From: Trichoderma breve
Lineage: Eukaryota > Ascomycota > Sordariomycetes > Hypocreales > Hypocreaceae
Assembly (NCBI RefSeq): GCF_028502605.1
Contig: NC_079234.1
Location: 2,666,001-2,730,000 of the forward strand
Direction: 5' to 3'
Length of the DNA stretch: 64,000 nt
The notes beneath the pieces were generated by a model. The model was not told the origin of the DNA. It searched no databases and worked only from the letters and a program-made list of their open reading frames with translations. Position numbers and translations under genes: made by a program. Position 1 is the first letter of the stretch; each line of letters starts with the position of its first letter. Of the stretch, positions 34,816 through 46,117 are shown piece by piece.

Positions 34816-35370
34816 GGCTGCATTGTCGAGACCAGCAATGATTTGGATCTGGGCTTCCCAAAAAAAAAAAGAGAGTCAAGAAAAATGAAGAGAAACAAAG
34901 AGTTGCTGGAGCCGCCTATCGTCGTTTTATGCTATGTCTCAAGTCAACATAACGGATGCTGCTGTACGCGCAGAGGACGCGATTCGAACGCTATAAAGTG
35001 GGATGTAGCAGCAGCTGTAGCGGCCGCCAGGTAGCAGCAACCTAGAGCCCGGGCGGTCTTGGGCCCAACAAGGGGTACCTGCTACCTGGCTCGCCGCTCT
35101 TCAGCACCATCCCTCTGAATTCGTCACTCGTTCGGCAAAATTTCGACTTCACTCTAACCAATTGACCCCTTCCCACAGCCCAGCTGCGAAAAGCACTGCG
35201 ACTCTGCCATCAACTATCCAGCCTCACGATGCCTTTTTCATCAAGATAATTGCACAGCAGCGATCGCATGGTATCTGTGATTCCGTTTATCAACTCATGA
35301 TTTTGCTCTCGCGTCGCGCGCCGCTCCATCGCCGCACGCGACAACTCTAGTTGTCTTTCCGCGATCCACG
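34816..35370. promoter_or_regulatory. Bidirectional promoter of SPC98 and HFI1
   Basis: 555 bases separate the two divergent ATGs. It contains a perfect 11-bp inverted repeat (CCAGGTAGCAG at 35027-35037 and CTGCTACCTGG at 35079-35089, 41-base spacer), a TATAAA at 34992-34997 in the HFI1 direction and an A10 run near 34860. Whether both genes share elements is inference. Confidence 0.6.
35027..35089. repeat. 11-bp perfect inverted repeat
   Basis: CCAGGTAGCAG and its exact reverse complement CTGCTACCTGG flank a 41-base GC-rich spacer within the SPC98/HFI1 shared promoter. The symmetric arms could be a dimeric factor site or a DNA hairpin. Confidence 0.75.
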
Positions 35371-36936
35371 ATGCCCGATATCGACCCCGCGGCCTTGAGC
35401 CGCCCATCCGTCAGCGTTTCAACACCGGTTCTATCAACAAAGACGCTGACGCTCACTGCGCCGGGCTCCCAGAAGGCTGTCAAGACGAGTCAGATAATTC
35501 CGGCCCGAATTGACCTTGAACCGCTCTATGCTGCGCTGAAAGCCGCCATTAGCTCAGAACAATGGCTTGTATACAAAGAATCTACAACGGAGTTTCTGAC
35601 TGGTATGGGTTAACCAACTTTTGGCATAAGACTGCCATCATGTCCCTATCCGCCACGCCGGACTATATTCTCATCATGTGATAAAAACAGGCCGTCTCAA
35701 CCAAACCGAATACTCTAGTCGAATTGACCCGATATTGTCATCGCCAACGGGCGAGAAGAACCACCTGCACAACCAGCTCATTGCTGCAATCTACGGCAAT
35801 GTCACCCGGGAGATGCCCGATGCTGGCCTTGCGCCATGGGTTAGTGCTAACGACAAGCCCACGACAACGACAGGCAGCAAACCTGTGTCGGGTGACGCAG
35901 CAGAACGGAGGCTAAAGGGAGAGGTGATGCAACTACCCGCACGGGATCGACGGCGCATCAAGGAGCTCACACAAAACGAGGTTCGTTATCATCAGCCCTT
36001 GACTTGCAGCTACTATCCAATTACTAACCAATTCTTGAAAACAGTATGATCCTCATGAGAGCTTGGCAAATATGTTTACCGAATCACACCGGAAACCCTC
36101 CTTGGCTGCCGATGTGCCCCCTAGCGCAGCTGGCGGTATCAACAACATGAGTAAGTGGATTGACTTGGATTTTTACTCCAAAAGTCTTGTTGTCTTGTTC
36201 TCTTCTTTTCCTAACTTTGATTCTAGACTTTGACCTGGAGATTCGAAAACGATATACACAGCCTCTCGCCGTCGAATCCGGAGAATTTCCTGATATGGGT
36301 CAAATAGCCGGCCGAATGCTTCCTTTCTGTTATGAGGCCGGGCTTATCAACGGCCATGCACCTGATGCGTCTCAACTCATGTCTGTTGCTACCGAGACGT
36401 TTATTAAAGAAGTCTTGACGCAAATCTTCAGCCGCACTCGGAGTAATGGGCCTGGCGACTCTGGTAGCGCGGGCTACGGAGTAGGTACCACATGGATCCA
36501 GACGCACAAGTACAGTCGGCAACTTCACCGAGAAGAAGACGCAGCACAGAGAGGCGAAATCACCCGAGATAAAGCAGGGTTGTTACCTATCGAGTCCAAG
36601 GCTGCCAGTGAGAGAGGCCCACTGGGTATAGCAGATGTACGAGTCGCCTTGGAAATGGCAGATTCAGGCATATCTCAGTTCCCCATTGTTACAGCGCAGA
36701 TTCTCTACGGGTACCGAGACGGCGAGCTCGAAAACTGGAAAGACTACACTTGGGTCAACGGCGAACCACCCGCACCAGCAGTTGAGGAACTCGTGACCAA
36801 TGGCGACTTGGCATTGACCAACGGCGCACTCCCCGATAATATGGATATTGATAACGAAATAGGGTGGGAGGGAGCAGAAAACCCCGACATGGATATGTTG
36901 GATAGCGTCTTGGACTCGTGTCTCGCCGTCGGATGA
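35371..36936 (+). CDS. HFI1: SAGA coactivator subunit Hfi1/Ada1 (SAGA-Tad1 family)
   Basis: Structural adaptor of the SAGA histone acetyltransferase complex, acting in the nucleus with a histone-fold partner (Taf12). Proposed exons are 35371-35602, 35691-35980, 36045-36150 and 36227-36936, giving about 445 residues. The first part ([43 protein letters not shown]) matches the Tad1/Ada1 N-terminal domain. The histone-fold region follows at [17 protein letters not shown] and [20 protein letters not shown], with a stretch near the end [18 protein letters not shown]. The C-terminal tail is acidic. Introns have GTATGG, GTTCGT and GTAAGT donors. Start is the first ATG (GATGCCCGAT). Divergent from SPC98. 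Confidence 0.88.
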
Positions 36937-39900
36937 TGAAAGAAAGAAGAAGTATGCGTTTTTGGCCGCTCATTGCTGCTGCCATTCTGAGCAAGACACC
37001 CTGACGGCGATGCCGAATAGAATATCCTCCCAAACGCGATAGAGGGGAGGGGGGTTTCAGGGTAAGCGGCTTTGGATAGATTAAGTGGCTGACAGGGCAC
37101 CTATGACTATGGGATGCCGGGATTTTGACAGGACATCCACACCGGAATAGAGTGGATGGATCGCAGTTGGTTCAGCAGGGGTTCAGCCTTACTCGGAGCA
37201 GACAGATGCTCAGCTACAGGCTTTGACTAACCTTGGCAAAAGCTGGGTATACGTTGCCTTGCCTTGCTTCTCTTTTACTTTGTTTTCTTTCTCTTGTTTT
37301 TTTTTCTTCCTTCATTTGCTTTTCTGTTCTGTAATATTTGTCACAACGGTGGGATTCAAACGGCGTTGCCGGGCTGCAATTATCTTCACCACAGCGTTGT
37401 TATTTCTTGAGGCAAGGGGGGGATTATATGGTTGAATTTGTTCATCTCTATGAATTGTATTTTGTATGGAACGATACCCTAGTGGCAGGGGGGCAAAGGC
37501 AAAACAGACCACGAGGCGAAGGGGTCAAGCGAACATGTACATACAGACGAATGGGGGTGAGGCACAGAGAAGGTGGTTGTACACGTCCAATGGCGGCAGC
37601 GCATCTTGCTGGCCGCCGGGGTGAGCGTCTTACTCGTGATATTTATTTAGGAGGTGCCAAAGCAGTAGGTGTGTTTAATGCGAGAAATAAAACAACACGG
37701 AATAGCCATCTGTATCTATATATAGTATATCTCGATAACTCGTGGCATCTGTAAAGGATGCAGGCTCTGACTCGAGCGCAGCATCCGTAAGCATGTCGTG
37801 AAGCGCTGACAATTGAGCTGGTGCACTGCAGTCTCGCCTTGCGATGAGGCATCCATTACTCGGTACCATCAACACATCCAGCAAGTTGTTTTATTGGCTG
37901 GCTGGCTAACCTGGATAGGAAGACACCTTCTTTACTCCTGAATCCGTCCTGATGGCCACTAGAGAAGAATGTAATCTTCCTCTTTCGCCACCGAGTAGCC
38001 ACGACGTCACTTAACGGCCGGCAGATGACGGTACTTGATACCCAGTGCGTGTACGAGAGAATTACGCAGGCATGAGAGGTGTGATGCGCCCAGCCAACGC
38101 CTGAGAGCGACGAATGTAACAGTTCAGGTTGCGATAAAAAAAACAGGAGACAAATCACGAGGAAAACGCTGTTGGAGAAACATGTGAAATAATAAAAATG
38201 CGGATTGTAAGATTCATGGCATGATTTTTTATTTTATCCGTTCGTAAATGTCCCTCCTTCTTCGTTGTCTCATGGTCATCTCCGAAAGGACATGAGCGAA
38301 GAAAGGCGTGGGTGCGCCACTTGAGAAGGCCGTAATTTGCACTGTGCCGGGCGGAGTACGCCGTGCCAATCGCGTGAATACGGTACGAAACTCGCAAACC
38401 TCCTTATGTGCTGGATTCCATCTCTCTCTGTGTAAGGTATCGTACACGTGCTTTGCGCGCTGGAATTCTCTCGGGTTGAAGATTAAGTGCTTACCGTAGA
38501 GGTACCTACCTCAGTCTGGTCTGATGGTGTAGAGTAAGATTTGCGCTGATTGAGGGATTTGTTACAAGTCATCAAATATCATCCACGGGTCTTTTTGTCT
38601 TCCGGCTGGGAACAAAGGAACATCCATTACAGTAAGGTACGAGTTAGAGGGGGGAGAAAAAAAAGGTTCAGAGCTCATTTACGCTTGTCAGGTTGGGTAG
38701 CTGGAGCTAGGCAGATTGCCCAGGGCCTTGCCCACTAGGAGCAGGGCGCGTGAAAGGGCCCGAAATGAGGAAATTCAATAGCACCACTGCCACGAGATGA
38801 AAGCCCATGCAAGTACGGGGTGCCTGTGCTGCTAGTCATGTACCGGACAGGGTTTTGGATGGGTGAGACTAGAAGAAACGTTGTGCTGGTATTTTTCCCT
38901 TCTTGGGGAGTGAGAGATGAAGATTCCCCATGCTGTGCTGCCTGTCTGTCTGCCTGTGCTGCTGATAGGTACCCGACGAGGCGAGGCGAGACCTGAGTCA
39001 CTTCATGGCTTTACTCAGGCTGATCGTGCTGGGTTCAGTAGCCGTGCCTGTACCTGTACTCTGTACTTTGTACCGCTGATGATGATGCATCAGATTGATC
39101 AACGTGGATGTGTGGATGTATGTACGAGCATGTACCTGCTGGCATGGAAACTGCACAGCACGCACGCACAGTATGTACCTGCGTTGGCACATGCTCAACA
39201 CCAGAAAGCAGCCAAAAGCGCTTCCCAAGTGGCAACACCCACTAAAAAGGTTCGCAGCGAGCCAGAAGCAGCTGTAGCCTGTACACACTGCTAGAGCCCT
39301 GCACCGAAGCCGCGGAAGCCCTGGCGGAACAGCGCTGGAGGGCAAAGGGTGGGGACGCGAGGCCCGTGCGACGCTTCTAGAAAGCTTCCGCAGGGCCCTT
39401 GTCTCGAGCCACCGGCCGCCTCTCTTTGCCTCCCCCACCTCTGCATTCTCTCTGCACTTGGCTTTTCTGCACCGGTTGATTAGGCTCAGCTTCATTTTCG
39501 CAGCAACCTGGAAGAGAGCTCCCGCCCGCTAGCTGGTGCTAGTTCGAGTTGCTAATTCCCAGGTAAGTGCCCAACTAAAGTCTAATGTTTTTTTTGCTGG
39601 CTGGCAGCTGCTGGTTGGTGCTGTGCTGTCTCTGTCTGTGCTGAGCTGTGCGTTGCGTTGACGTGGTGGCTATTGCTCATTCCCAGTTTCTCGATTCTGC
39701 CAGCTGCTGTGTTTCCCCCCCATTTCTTTACGCCTCAGGAAAGCTTCTCTTGCCGCTGGAAACTCCTCCTCTCATCATTCCTCAGCTCAATCAATCCACC
39801 ACAGCACAAGCATCGCCACCCGCGAGCATCATTGAAGCATTCCCATCATCCCATCCCCCCGGGCAAAGGCCCACCAAACCTCGTTCGCAGCGTCCGTCAC

Positions 39901-40839
39901 CTTTTGGCTCGTCATCTTTTCTCTTCCCCACGCCGTCTTCCGCTTCGCCCTTCTAGGCTCGGCCCCTCTTCTCCCTTCGTTTGCCCGTCCTTCGGTCGAT
40001 CCAAACGCTTGATCCTGTCGCACGACCCCTCCTCGTCCCCTCGTCCTTATCCTCGTCTTCGTCTTTGTCCTCTTCGCGCCTCTCTCTCAGCTCTTCATCT
40101 AATCTCGCCGTGCTGCCGCAGCCTCGCCTTCGTATCCTTCGCCCGCTGCACCCGCTACTGCTGGTAGGTCACAAGCTCTCTTTTTCTCGTCTGTATCTCC
40201 CTTTCCGTCCTGCTTCCTCGGCTCCAGACGCAGCTGGTAGCGCGCTGGGTTGACGTTTCGGCCGCCACCGTTATTTTCTGGCTGTCAACTCGCTGCTTCT
40301 TGTGCCTCGTTTGCCGCCGTCCTGCAGCCCCCAGTCTCGCCCGTTTGCCCTCGTCTTTGCCTTCATTTTCTTCCTGTCATGCCTGCCCAGCCCATTGCCA
40401 TGCCGCCCGATCGGGTGCTAGCGAGCCCTTGTCCTTGCTCTTCCCTCTAGTCGTTCGCATCTCGGCCTCCCCGGTAACGACGCCGTCCCTCAGGCCTGAC
40501 CTGGGGGGCGTGCCAAAATGCCCACGACTTGCGGCCCTTGTCGATTGGCCCCTCCGTTTGAATTTCCCGTCCTCTTGTCTGCGATGGCGGGCCACCCGGT
40601 TCTGCACCCCGGCCGCCTGGTAGCGTGCTGCTAATTCTCGTCGCGCAGCTTCGCGCATACAAAACGGCTCTACATCCCAGACCCGCTCCCGCGCAAGCTG
40701 TAGGTCCAACTCACTCCGCTCATTCTTTACCTGTACCTTTCAAATACGCTCCTTCTGCGAGTTGCTTGTTCTTTCTTGTCGAGTTTTACGTCATTATCTG
40801 TTTAATACTTAGCCGTCACCCAAACACCCTTCACTGGTC
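36937..40839. other. 3.9-kb gene-poor region with the long leader of the PKA regulatory subunit gene
   Basis: No protein gene is supported between HFI1 and pkaR. The left part is HFI1 3' flank, T-rich around 37260-37320; 38600-39300 has short GTACCTGTAC-type repeats near 39050. From about 39500 the DNA becomes strongly pyrimidine-rich with many CTC/TCT tracts and unsupported open frames, typical of a long fungal 5' UTR. A probable small intron is at 39563-39607. Confidence 0.55.
39563..39607 (+). other. Probable 45-nt 5' UTR intron upstream of pkaR
   Basis: GTAAGT donor preceded by CCCAG, a CTAAT branch-like motif at about 39582 and GGCAG acceptor at 39607. At 45 bases it would be a very short but acceptable fungal intron. 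It lies about 1.2 kb before the pkaR ATG, so it would belong to a long leader. Inference only. Confidence 0.35.
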
Positions 40840-42263
40840 ATGTCTCTACCAGAAGCTTACCAACATGAGATCCAAGCTCTCAACCGGCAGGTTCTGCAAA
40901 CCTGTCCTTCCGATATCCTCCAGTTCTGCGCCGACTTCTTCCTCTCGCGACTAGCATCCGAACGAGCGGCGAGCATTTCCATCTTCCGCGACCGAGGCAC
41001 CCCCTCGCCAAGATTCTCTCCGTCGCCCACTAGCCACTTTGCAATGATGTCTAGCCAATTCTCGAGCCCTTTTGGGGCCAACGCCAACCCCTTTGGCGGC
41101 AGCACGTCGCCCATGGCATCGCCCAACGTGATGCACCGCGTCGTTGAGGAGGACGAGAGCGATCATCTGGCCCCCGGCGCCCCCTTGTTCTCAGGAGCAT
41201 TTGGGGGCGACGCATCTACCGAGGCTCCACCGACCATGAGGGCCCCCCCTACCACCGATAGCTATCCGGCACAGTACAACTTTGGACGTCGGACGTCCGT
41301 TTCAGCAGAGTCGCTGAAGCCGAGCGCCGACAGCTACGACAACTGGACCCCTCCCTTCACCGAAAAGACCCCCGAGCAGGTTGAGCGACTCAAGCATGCC
41401 ATCGAGGGAAACTTCCTCTTCAACCACTTGGACGATGAACAGAGCGCGCAGATTTTGGGTGCTCTTGTCGAGAAGCCCATCCCCGCCAGGGGCATCAAGG
41501 TAAGCAGAGCATAACAAGAAAAACACGAAATCCCCTTTTCTTTCATTTTACTAATGGGCACGACAAATAGGTGATTAGCCAGGGAGATGCTGGTGACTAT
41601 TTCTACGTAGTCGAGCGAGGCTCGTTTGATGTCTATGTCAACCCCTGTGGCTTTATTGAGCCTGGCCCGGATGGACTGGGCACCAAGGTGAGCAGCGTCC
41701 AGGCTGGTGGTTCCTTTGGCGAGCTTGCTCTCATGTACAACGCTCCCCGTGCGGCAACCATCATCTCTGCCGAGGGAAGCTGCACCCTGTGGGCTTTGGA
41801 CCGAGTGACATTCCGTCGTATCCTCATGGAGTCTACCTTTGCTCGTAGACGGATGTACGAGAGCTTCCTGGAGGAAGTGCCCATCCTGTCTTCGCTTACC
41901 CCCTACGAACGATCCAAGATTGCAGATGCCCTCGAAACACAAAAGTTTGCCCCAGGAGACGTCATCATCCACGAAGGCGACCCTGGCCACTCCTTCTACC
42001 TCCTCGAGCACGGCGAGGCAGACGCATTCAAGGGAACCGAAAAGGTGCTGTCATACAAAAAGGGCGACTTCTTTGGCGAGCTGGCGCTGCTTAACGACGC
42101 TCCGCGAGCCGCTAGTGTCGTGGCTTCGACAGACGTCAAGGTGGCCACGCTGGGCAAGAACGCATTCCAACGACTCTTGGGCCCTGTCGAGGGTCTTCTC
42201 CGAAGGACAAGGTATCAGGGCGTTAAGACGGGTGTGGAAGACATGGACCCCCTACAGCAGTAA
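40840..42263 (+). CDS. pkaR/BCY1: cAMP-dependent protein kinase regulatory subunit
   Basis: Holds PKA catalytic subunits inactive until cAMP binds. Exons 40840-41499 and 41571-42263 (450 residues), intron with GTAAGC donor and AATAG acceptor. Residues 1-45 form the dimerisation/docking helices (HEIQALNRQVLQTCPSDILQ). The autoinhibitory site GRRTSVS lies at about 149-155 (phosphorylatable serine S153, yeast type). Two cyclic-nucleotide-binding domains follow: site A with the phosphate-binding cassette GELALMYNAPRAA (E271, R280) and site B with GELALLNDAPRAA (E390, R399); the conserved Glu and Arg are present in both. An about 100-residue Ser/Pro-rich linker precedes the inhibitory site. The last intron lies within site A. 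Preceded by a long pyrimidine-rich leader. Confidence 0.97.
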
Positions 42264-43080
42264 GCTGCCACAAAGAAACGAACGAGCGAGCATCCTTATG
42301 TGTACGTTTGTATCGTTTTCAAGGTGTATAATGTCTGCACGGGTATAAGTTACAGGTGTGGTGATGACGCTAGCAGTTTAAGAGGCAGGATTTTCTGGAC
42401 ATGAAAAGGGTACCGAGCATAGATGGGCTCCTCAGATCGGTTCTACGGGAGTGACGGGAGCGGGCTGGGGCATTGGCAAAAGGGTTGCATTTTTACATGG
42501 CCGATTGCGAATTCGTGCAAACGACTGCTCGCTTTATCGGAGGCCCTATGTAACGGGCACGGCTTACCGGCGTTTTCGGGATACTCTTTGTTTTGCTTTT
42601 TTTCCTTTTTCACATTTTACGCCCCTAACATCTCCACCCTCGTTATTCTCCCTCCCTTTGAGACATTGTCTATTTGAGCAGATACCTTGTTTGATACCGT
42701 TATCAATGCGACCAATATCTCTTTGAGGGCTGACTTGGGGTGATTACACATTCTGATATTACCGTAATTCCCCTTTCCCCGACCTACTTTCATTATTTGT
42801 TTGTTACAGGAAAAGAATATATTGTACCTCATATCAAGATGTCTGTGTAGTTTTATTTTTGTTGTAGCTACCTAATCAAGGTCGTTTTGACGCCAGCTGT
42901 GCTTCCCGTATGTCTTGTAAATTGCAATGCCCATAACTGTCCATTAACCCTTTCCTTTTGGGAAAATAAAACTTTATAAGAGAGAGAAATAATAAAAGAG
43001 AATTTGAGCAAGAAGAAAAGAGTACAAAGGAAGAAAAGTAAAGTAAAGTAAACCAGAGTCCTATCTCTTTGGTGTCGTAA
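42264..43080. other. Convergent 3' intergenic region
   Basis: Holds the 3' flanks of pkaR and of SPF27, which converge. T-rich and A-rich stretches near 42590-42660 and 42960-43060 are typical of fungal 3' UTRs. No gene seen. Confidence 0.6.
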
Positions 43081-43832
43081 TTAGGCAGCAGCATGCTCAG
43101 CAGCGGCAGCCCTGCTCCTCAGCTCCTGTCGTATCTGCTCCCTGAGTTCCTGGACCGCGATTTCCGTCTCGAGAACCCTGCCGACGCCCTCGCGCCAGTT
43201 CTGCTCCAGCCCTTGCATCTCGCCTTTCACCTCGTTCTGGCGGGACGCGCGTGCTGCGTTGAGGAGGTCCATGTCGCGTTTGGTGGCGGCGAGGTCGCGC
43301 TCGAGGCTGCGCAGTTCGGCTTCAAGGTGGTAGTTTGATAGGAGCCATGCGTTGCGGCCGTGGGAGTCGAGGAGGGAGAGGTTTTGGGCGCGGGAGGAGA
43401 GGTAGGATGAGGAGATGAAGGCGTTTGAGAGGGGTTGTCGTGATGCTTCTACTGCTGATGCTGCTGCAGAGGACTTTTTGGAGCGCGTTGATTTTTTTGT
43501 TGGAGGGGGAGGGAGTTCTTGGGCTTCGTAGCGGGAGAGGTCAAGGGGTTGGGAGGGTGCTGAGGATGCGATGCGGGCGAGTTCGGCGGCGATGGCGGGC
43601 GAGAAGTTTGGTTCTTGGGGGGATGAGGATGAAGGGGGTGGAGGGGAGAATGTGGATTGTTCGGCGGCGATGAGGGCGCGGGCAGCGGAGAGGGCTTCGG
43701 AGGAGGGTTCGGGGTCGATGTCTGTGAGGAGGAGGTTAGTTGGATATGGTTTTTTTTCCCTTTGATATTTGGTGTTTGGGATGGGGTGAACGTACATGGG
43801 AGGGATTCGTGGTATGCTGGTGGGACGGCCAT
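43081..43832 (-). CDS. cwf7: Pre-mRNA-splicing factor SPF27/BCAS2 (Cwf7)
   Basis: Core subunit of the Prp19-associated (NineTeen) complex of the spliceosome. Two exons, 43832-43796 and 43721-43081, joined by an intron with GTACGT donor, CAACTAAC branch and CTCACAG acceptor, giving about 225 residues. The spliced start MAVPPAYHESLPYIDPEPS matches the family, where BCAS2 has VDALPYFDQG. Further matches are a Pro-rich linker and the region QPLDLSRYE (compare the BCAS2 LLSMKRYELP segment), then SLLDSHGRNAWLLSNYHLEA, then heptad-like coiled-coil residues to the end (LERDLAATKRDMDLL). Without the small first exon the protein would lack its conserved N-terminus. The gene has strong proline and alanine codon repetition, giving several long open frames in other frames. 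Confidence 0.88.
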
Positions 43833-45384
43833 TTTGTCTATTTGCTTTGCTTTTGGTGGGATGGTTGTATGGTGATGTGATTGTTGGTTGACAGGGCCGT
43901 TGTTAGCCGGTGAATTGGCTGACTGGTTGGAGAGAAAGTCGCTGTGGTGTCGCAAGGCTGAAGAATCTCGCGATAGCGATATCTTTTTTCGTTTCGAGAT
44001 TGCTCAAACAGTGGTGCGAAACTTGGAAGAATAGGGTGTTTTCCAAGATAATGAGTCGATATTATTTAAGCCCGCAGGCTGTGGTTCCTTTCGATATATT
44101 GCTGCAAAGGGGGTTTCGAATGCAATCAGTTCAATGGAGTTTCTTGCTGAAAACAAGATGATGCAGAAAAGATGCAGCAAAGTCCAGCTTTGGGCCAACC
44201 AGCACGTGTTTTCCGCGACGCAAGGCTGAACGCTCAAGCTTATGTAATCGCTCCCGGCTCTGAATTGAATTGGGCGTTTGGCGTGTGTCGCCGGTGCACG
44301 GACCAGCATGCGGTAAAAGTGGGGGCTTGCGTCCGGGGGTGACGGAGAGGAGAAAAGAAAGAAAGACGAAGAACAGGCTTGAAGAGGCAGGACGTTTTGC
44401 TGCTGATGGGGAATTGCATAATCAATCATATCGATACGAGAGTATATACAGGGGTGAGAGGATGCATTAGTCGAGAAGCCAAGTAGAAGAAGTTGATATA
44501 TCGCCTGCTTGGCTGGACTCTTTCTGTCGTTTTCCATCAATCTCCAAGGAACAAGGCCGTGTCTGTCTGTCTACATCACGACACACATTACTGGGCATCA
44601 CTGCAGCACATTTTCCTGCCTCACGTCCACCCCCCAATTCCCAACACAAAAAGTGTCAGGTGTGCTGTGTACTCTATGCAGTGTGTCGAGCGTAATATCC
44701 GACTGCCGATACATTCCCCCATTCACCCATCGATCTGCAGCCTCTCCTTGGGCTATTCAACTTTGCATTTACCCCGAGCGGGGTACGCTGTCGTATCGGC
44801 GACCACCGACACGGTGAGTTCTGGGACGCTTGCTGCCAGTTGGGGCACGGCCTTATCTTGTTCAAGTAAGGCCTTACGTGTCGTCTGAGGGCATTGATTA
44901 ATGACTCGGGCAAATCGCAGCTGGGATCGCAGCCGTTGACGTGACGCTTGAGGGGCAGCAGATAAGCATCCCGGTGGCTTTCAGAGCAATGTAAACAGTG
45001 AACCACTCTTCACGAATGAACGCAAGCTATCATAAAATGTTACACGGCTTTGATTGGTTCTATCAGAGAGCCCCAGCCTTCATATCGTTGGTAGAAAAAT
45101 AAGGAAAGCGTATTATACAGTGATACATGTCATCCCGCCGGCAAAGCAACGTCACGGCGGGTATGTATCATGAATTTGGCCTCAGATGAGTGCCGTCATG
45201 TCCGGTTCCGTGGCTGTCATATCCCACTGTCCCATTCCTTCCCGATTAAAAGAAAAAAAGAGAAGAATAAAAAAGCTATAGTAAATATGAATCATGATGT
45301 ATCGTGGGAGGGCATTCAGACAATCCCCGGGTAGGCACGACTAATAGTAGCGCTCTCTGGGGCATGCGAGACGGCTTGTCTCGT
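43833..45384. other. Intergenic region
   Basis: SPF27 promoter at the left and 3' UTR of the Stf2-like gene at the right (A-rich before 45300). No gene supported between them; short frames around 44000-44900 have no recognisable content. Confidence 0.6.
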
Positions 45385-46117
45385 CTAGACGGAGTGGACA
45401 CTCTCGGCCGAGTCCGTCTTGGAGAGGTCATCGCCGTTCTCCTCATCAAGAGGTCCGTGGAGATGCTCCTCAAAGAGAGGGTCAACCTCATTCACCTCAA
45501 ACTTGGTCTTGAAGTCAGAGAGATGTTGGTGGGAGAAGCTGTTGGAGCGGCGGCGGGCATTGGTGAAGCGGAAACCCTCATCCACGACTTCTTCGCCGGC
45601 GCTTCCCCTGTAATGGAATCCATTGTTAGTAGAGTGAATCATGCGGTGGAACAAGACCAGTGTAATGACATACCAGTTGCCTTTACCACAACCGTCCTTC
45701 TTGACCTTCTTGGGGTCAACATCAACGTAGCCGCTCTTGGCGAAGAAGCGAGGCAGGTTTTCTGTTGGAGAGACACTGCCATCGGCAATGCCCTTGTGGT
45801 CACGGTCGTTGTACTTGTGAGAACGAGTCACTGTTACAGGACGACCAGGTTAGCATGTTGATCTCGGCAAGATAGGCATCATTGGGAAAGGGCTCTAGGC
45901 TGACTGTTTGGGTGATGTGTGGTTGGTTAATCAGGATCTGATGGAAAAGGCCCAGACAGTTGGCCTCTGATGTGATATGTAGATGTAATTGTAGATGCTA
46001 TGCGGTGTGTGAGAGGGGCGAACGGGATGGAGGAAAGGAGAAACGTCGCAGCGTAACAGTAATAGGGAGAGACATGATACAGATGCGGGGGTGCGTAACT
46101 GCAGCTGGAAACTTACT
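45385..46117 (-). CDS. STF2-like: Stf2-like protein (ATPase-stabilising factor/Tma10 family), start codon split by an intron
   Basis: Small basic, highly charged protein of about 126 residues related to yeast Stf2/Tma10, which are linked to ATP synthase inhibition, ribosome association and desiccation tolerance. The family signature GKGNW is present after splicing (KKDGCGKGNWGSAGEE), and the N-terminus MTRSHKYND fits the family start MTR-(T/S)-(N/H)K. Proposed exons: the single coding base A at 46117, then 45830-45674 and 45607-45385. The first intron (46116-45831) has a GTAAGT donor after TCAAAA and an AACAG acceptor; joining them yields TCAAAATGACTCG, an excellent start context, with A from one exon and TG from the next. 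The second intron has GTATGT donor and TTACAG acceptor. No ATG exists at the frame start within the second exon, which supports this model. Confidence 0.78.
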
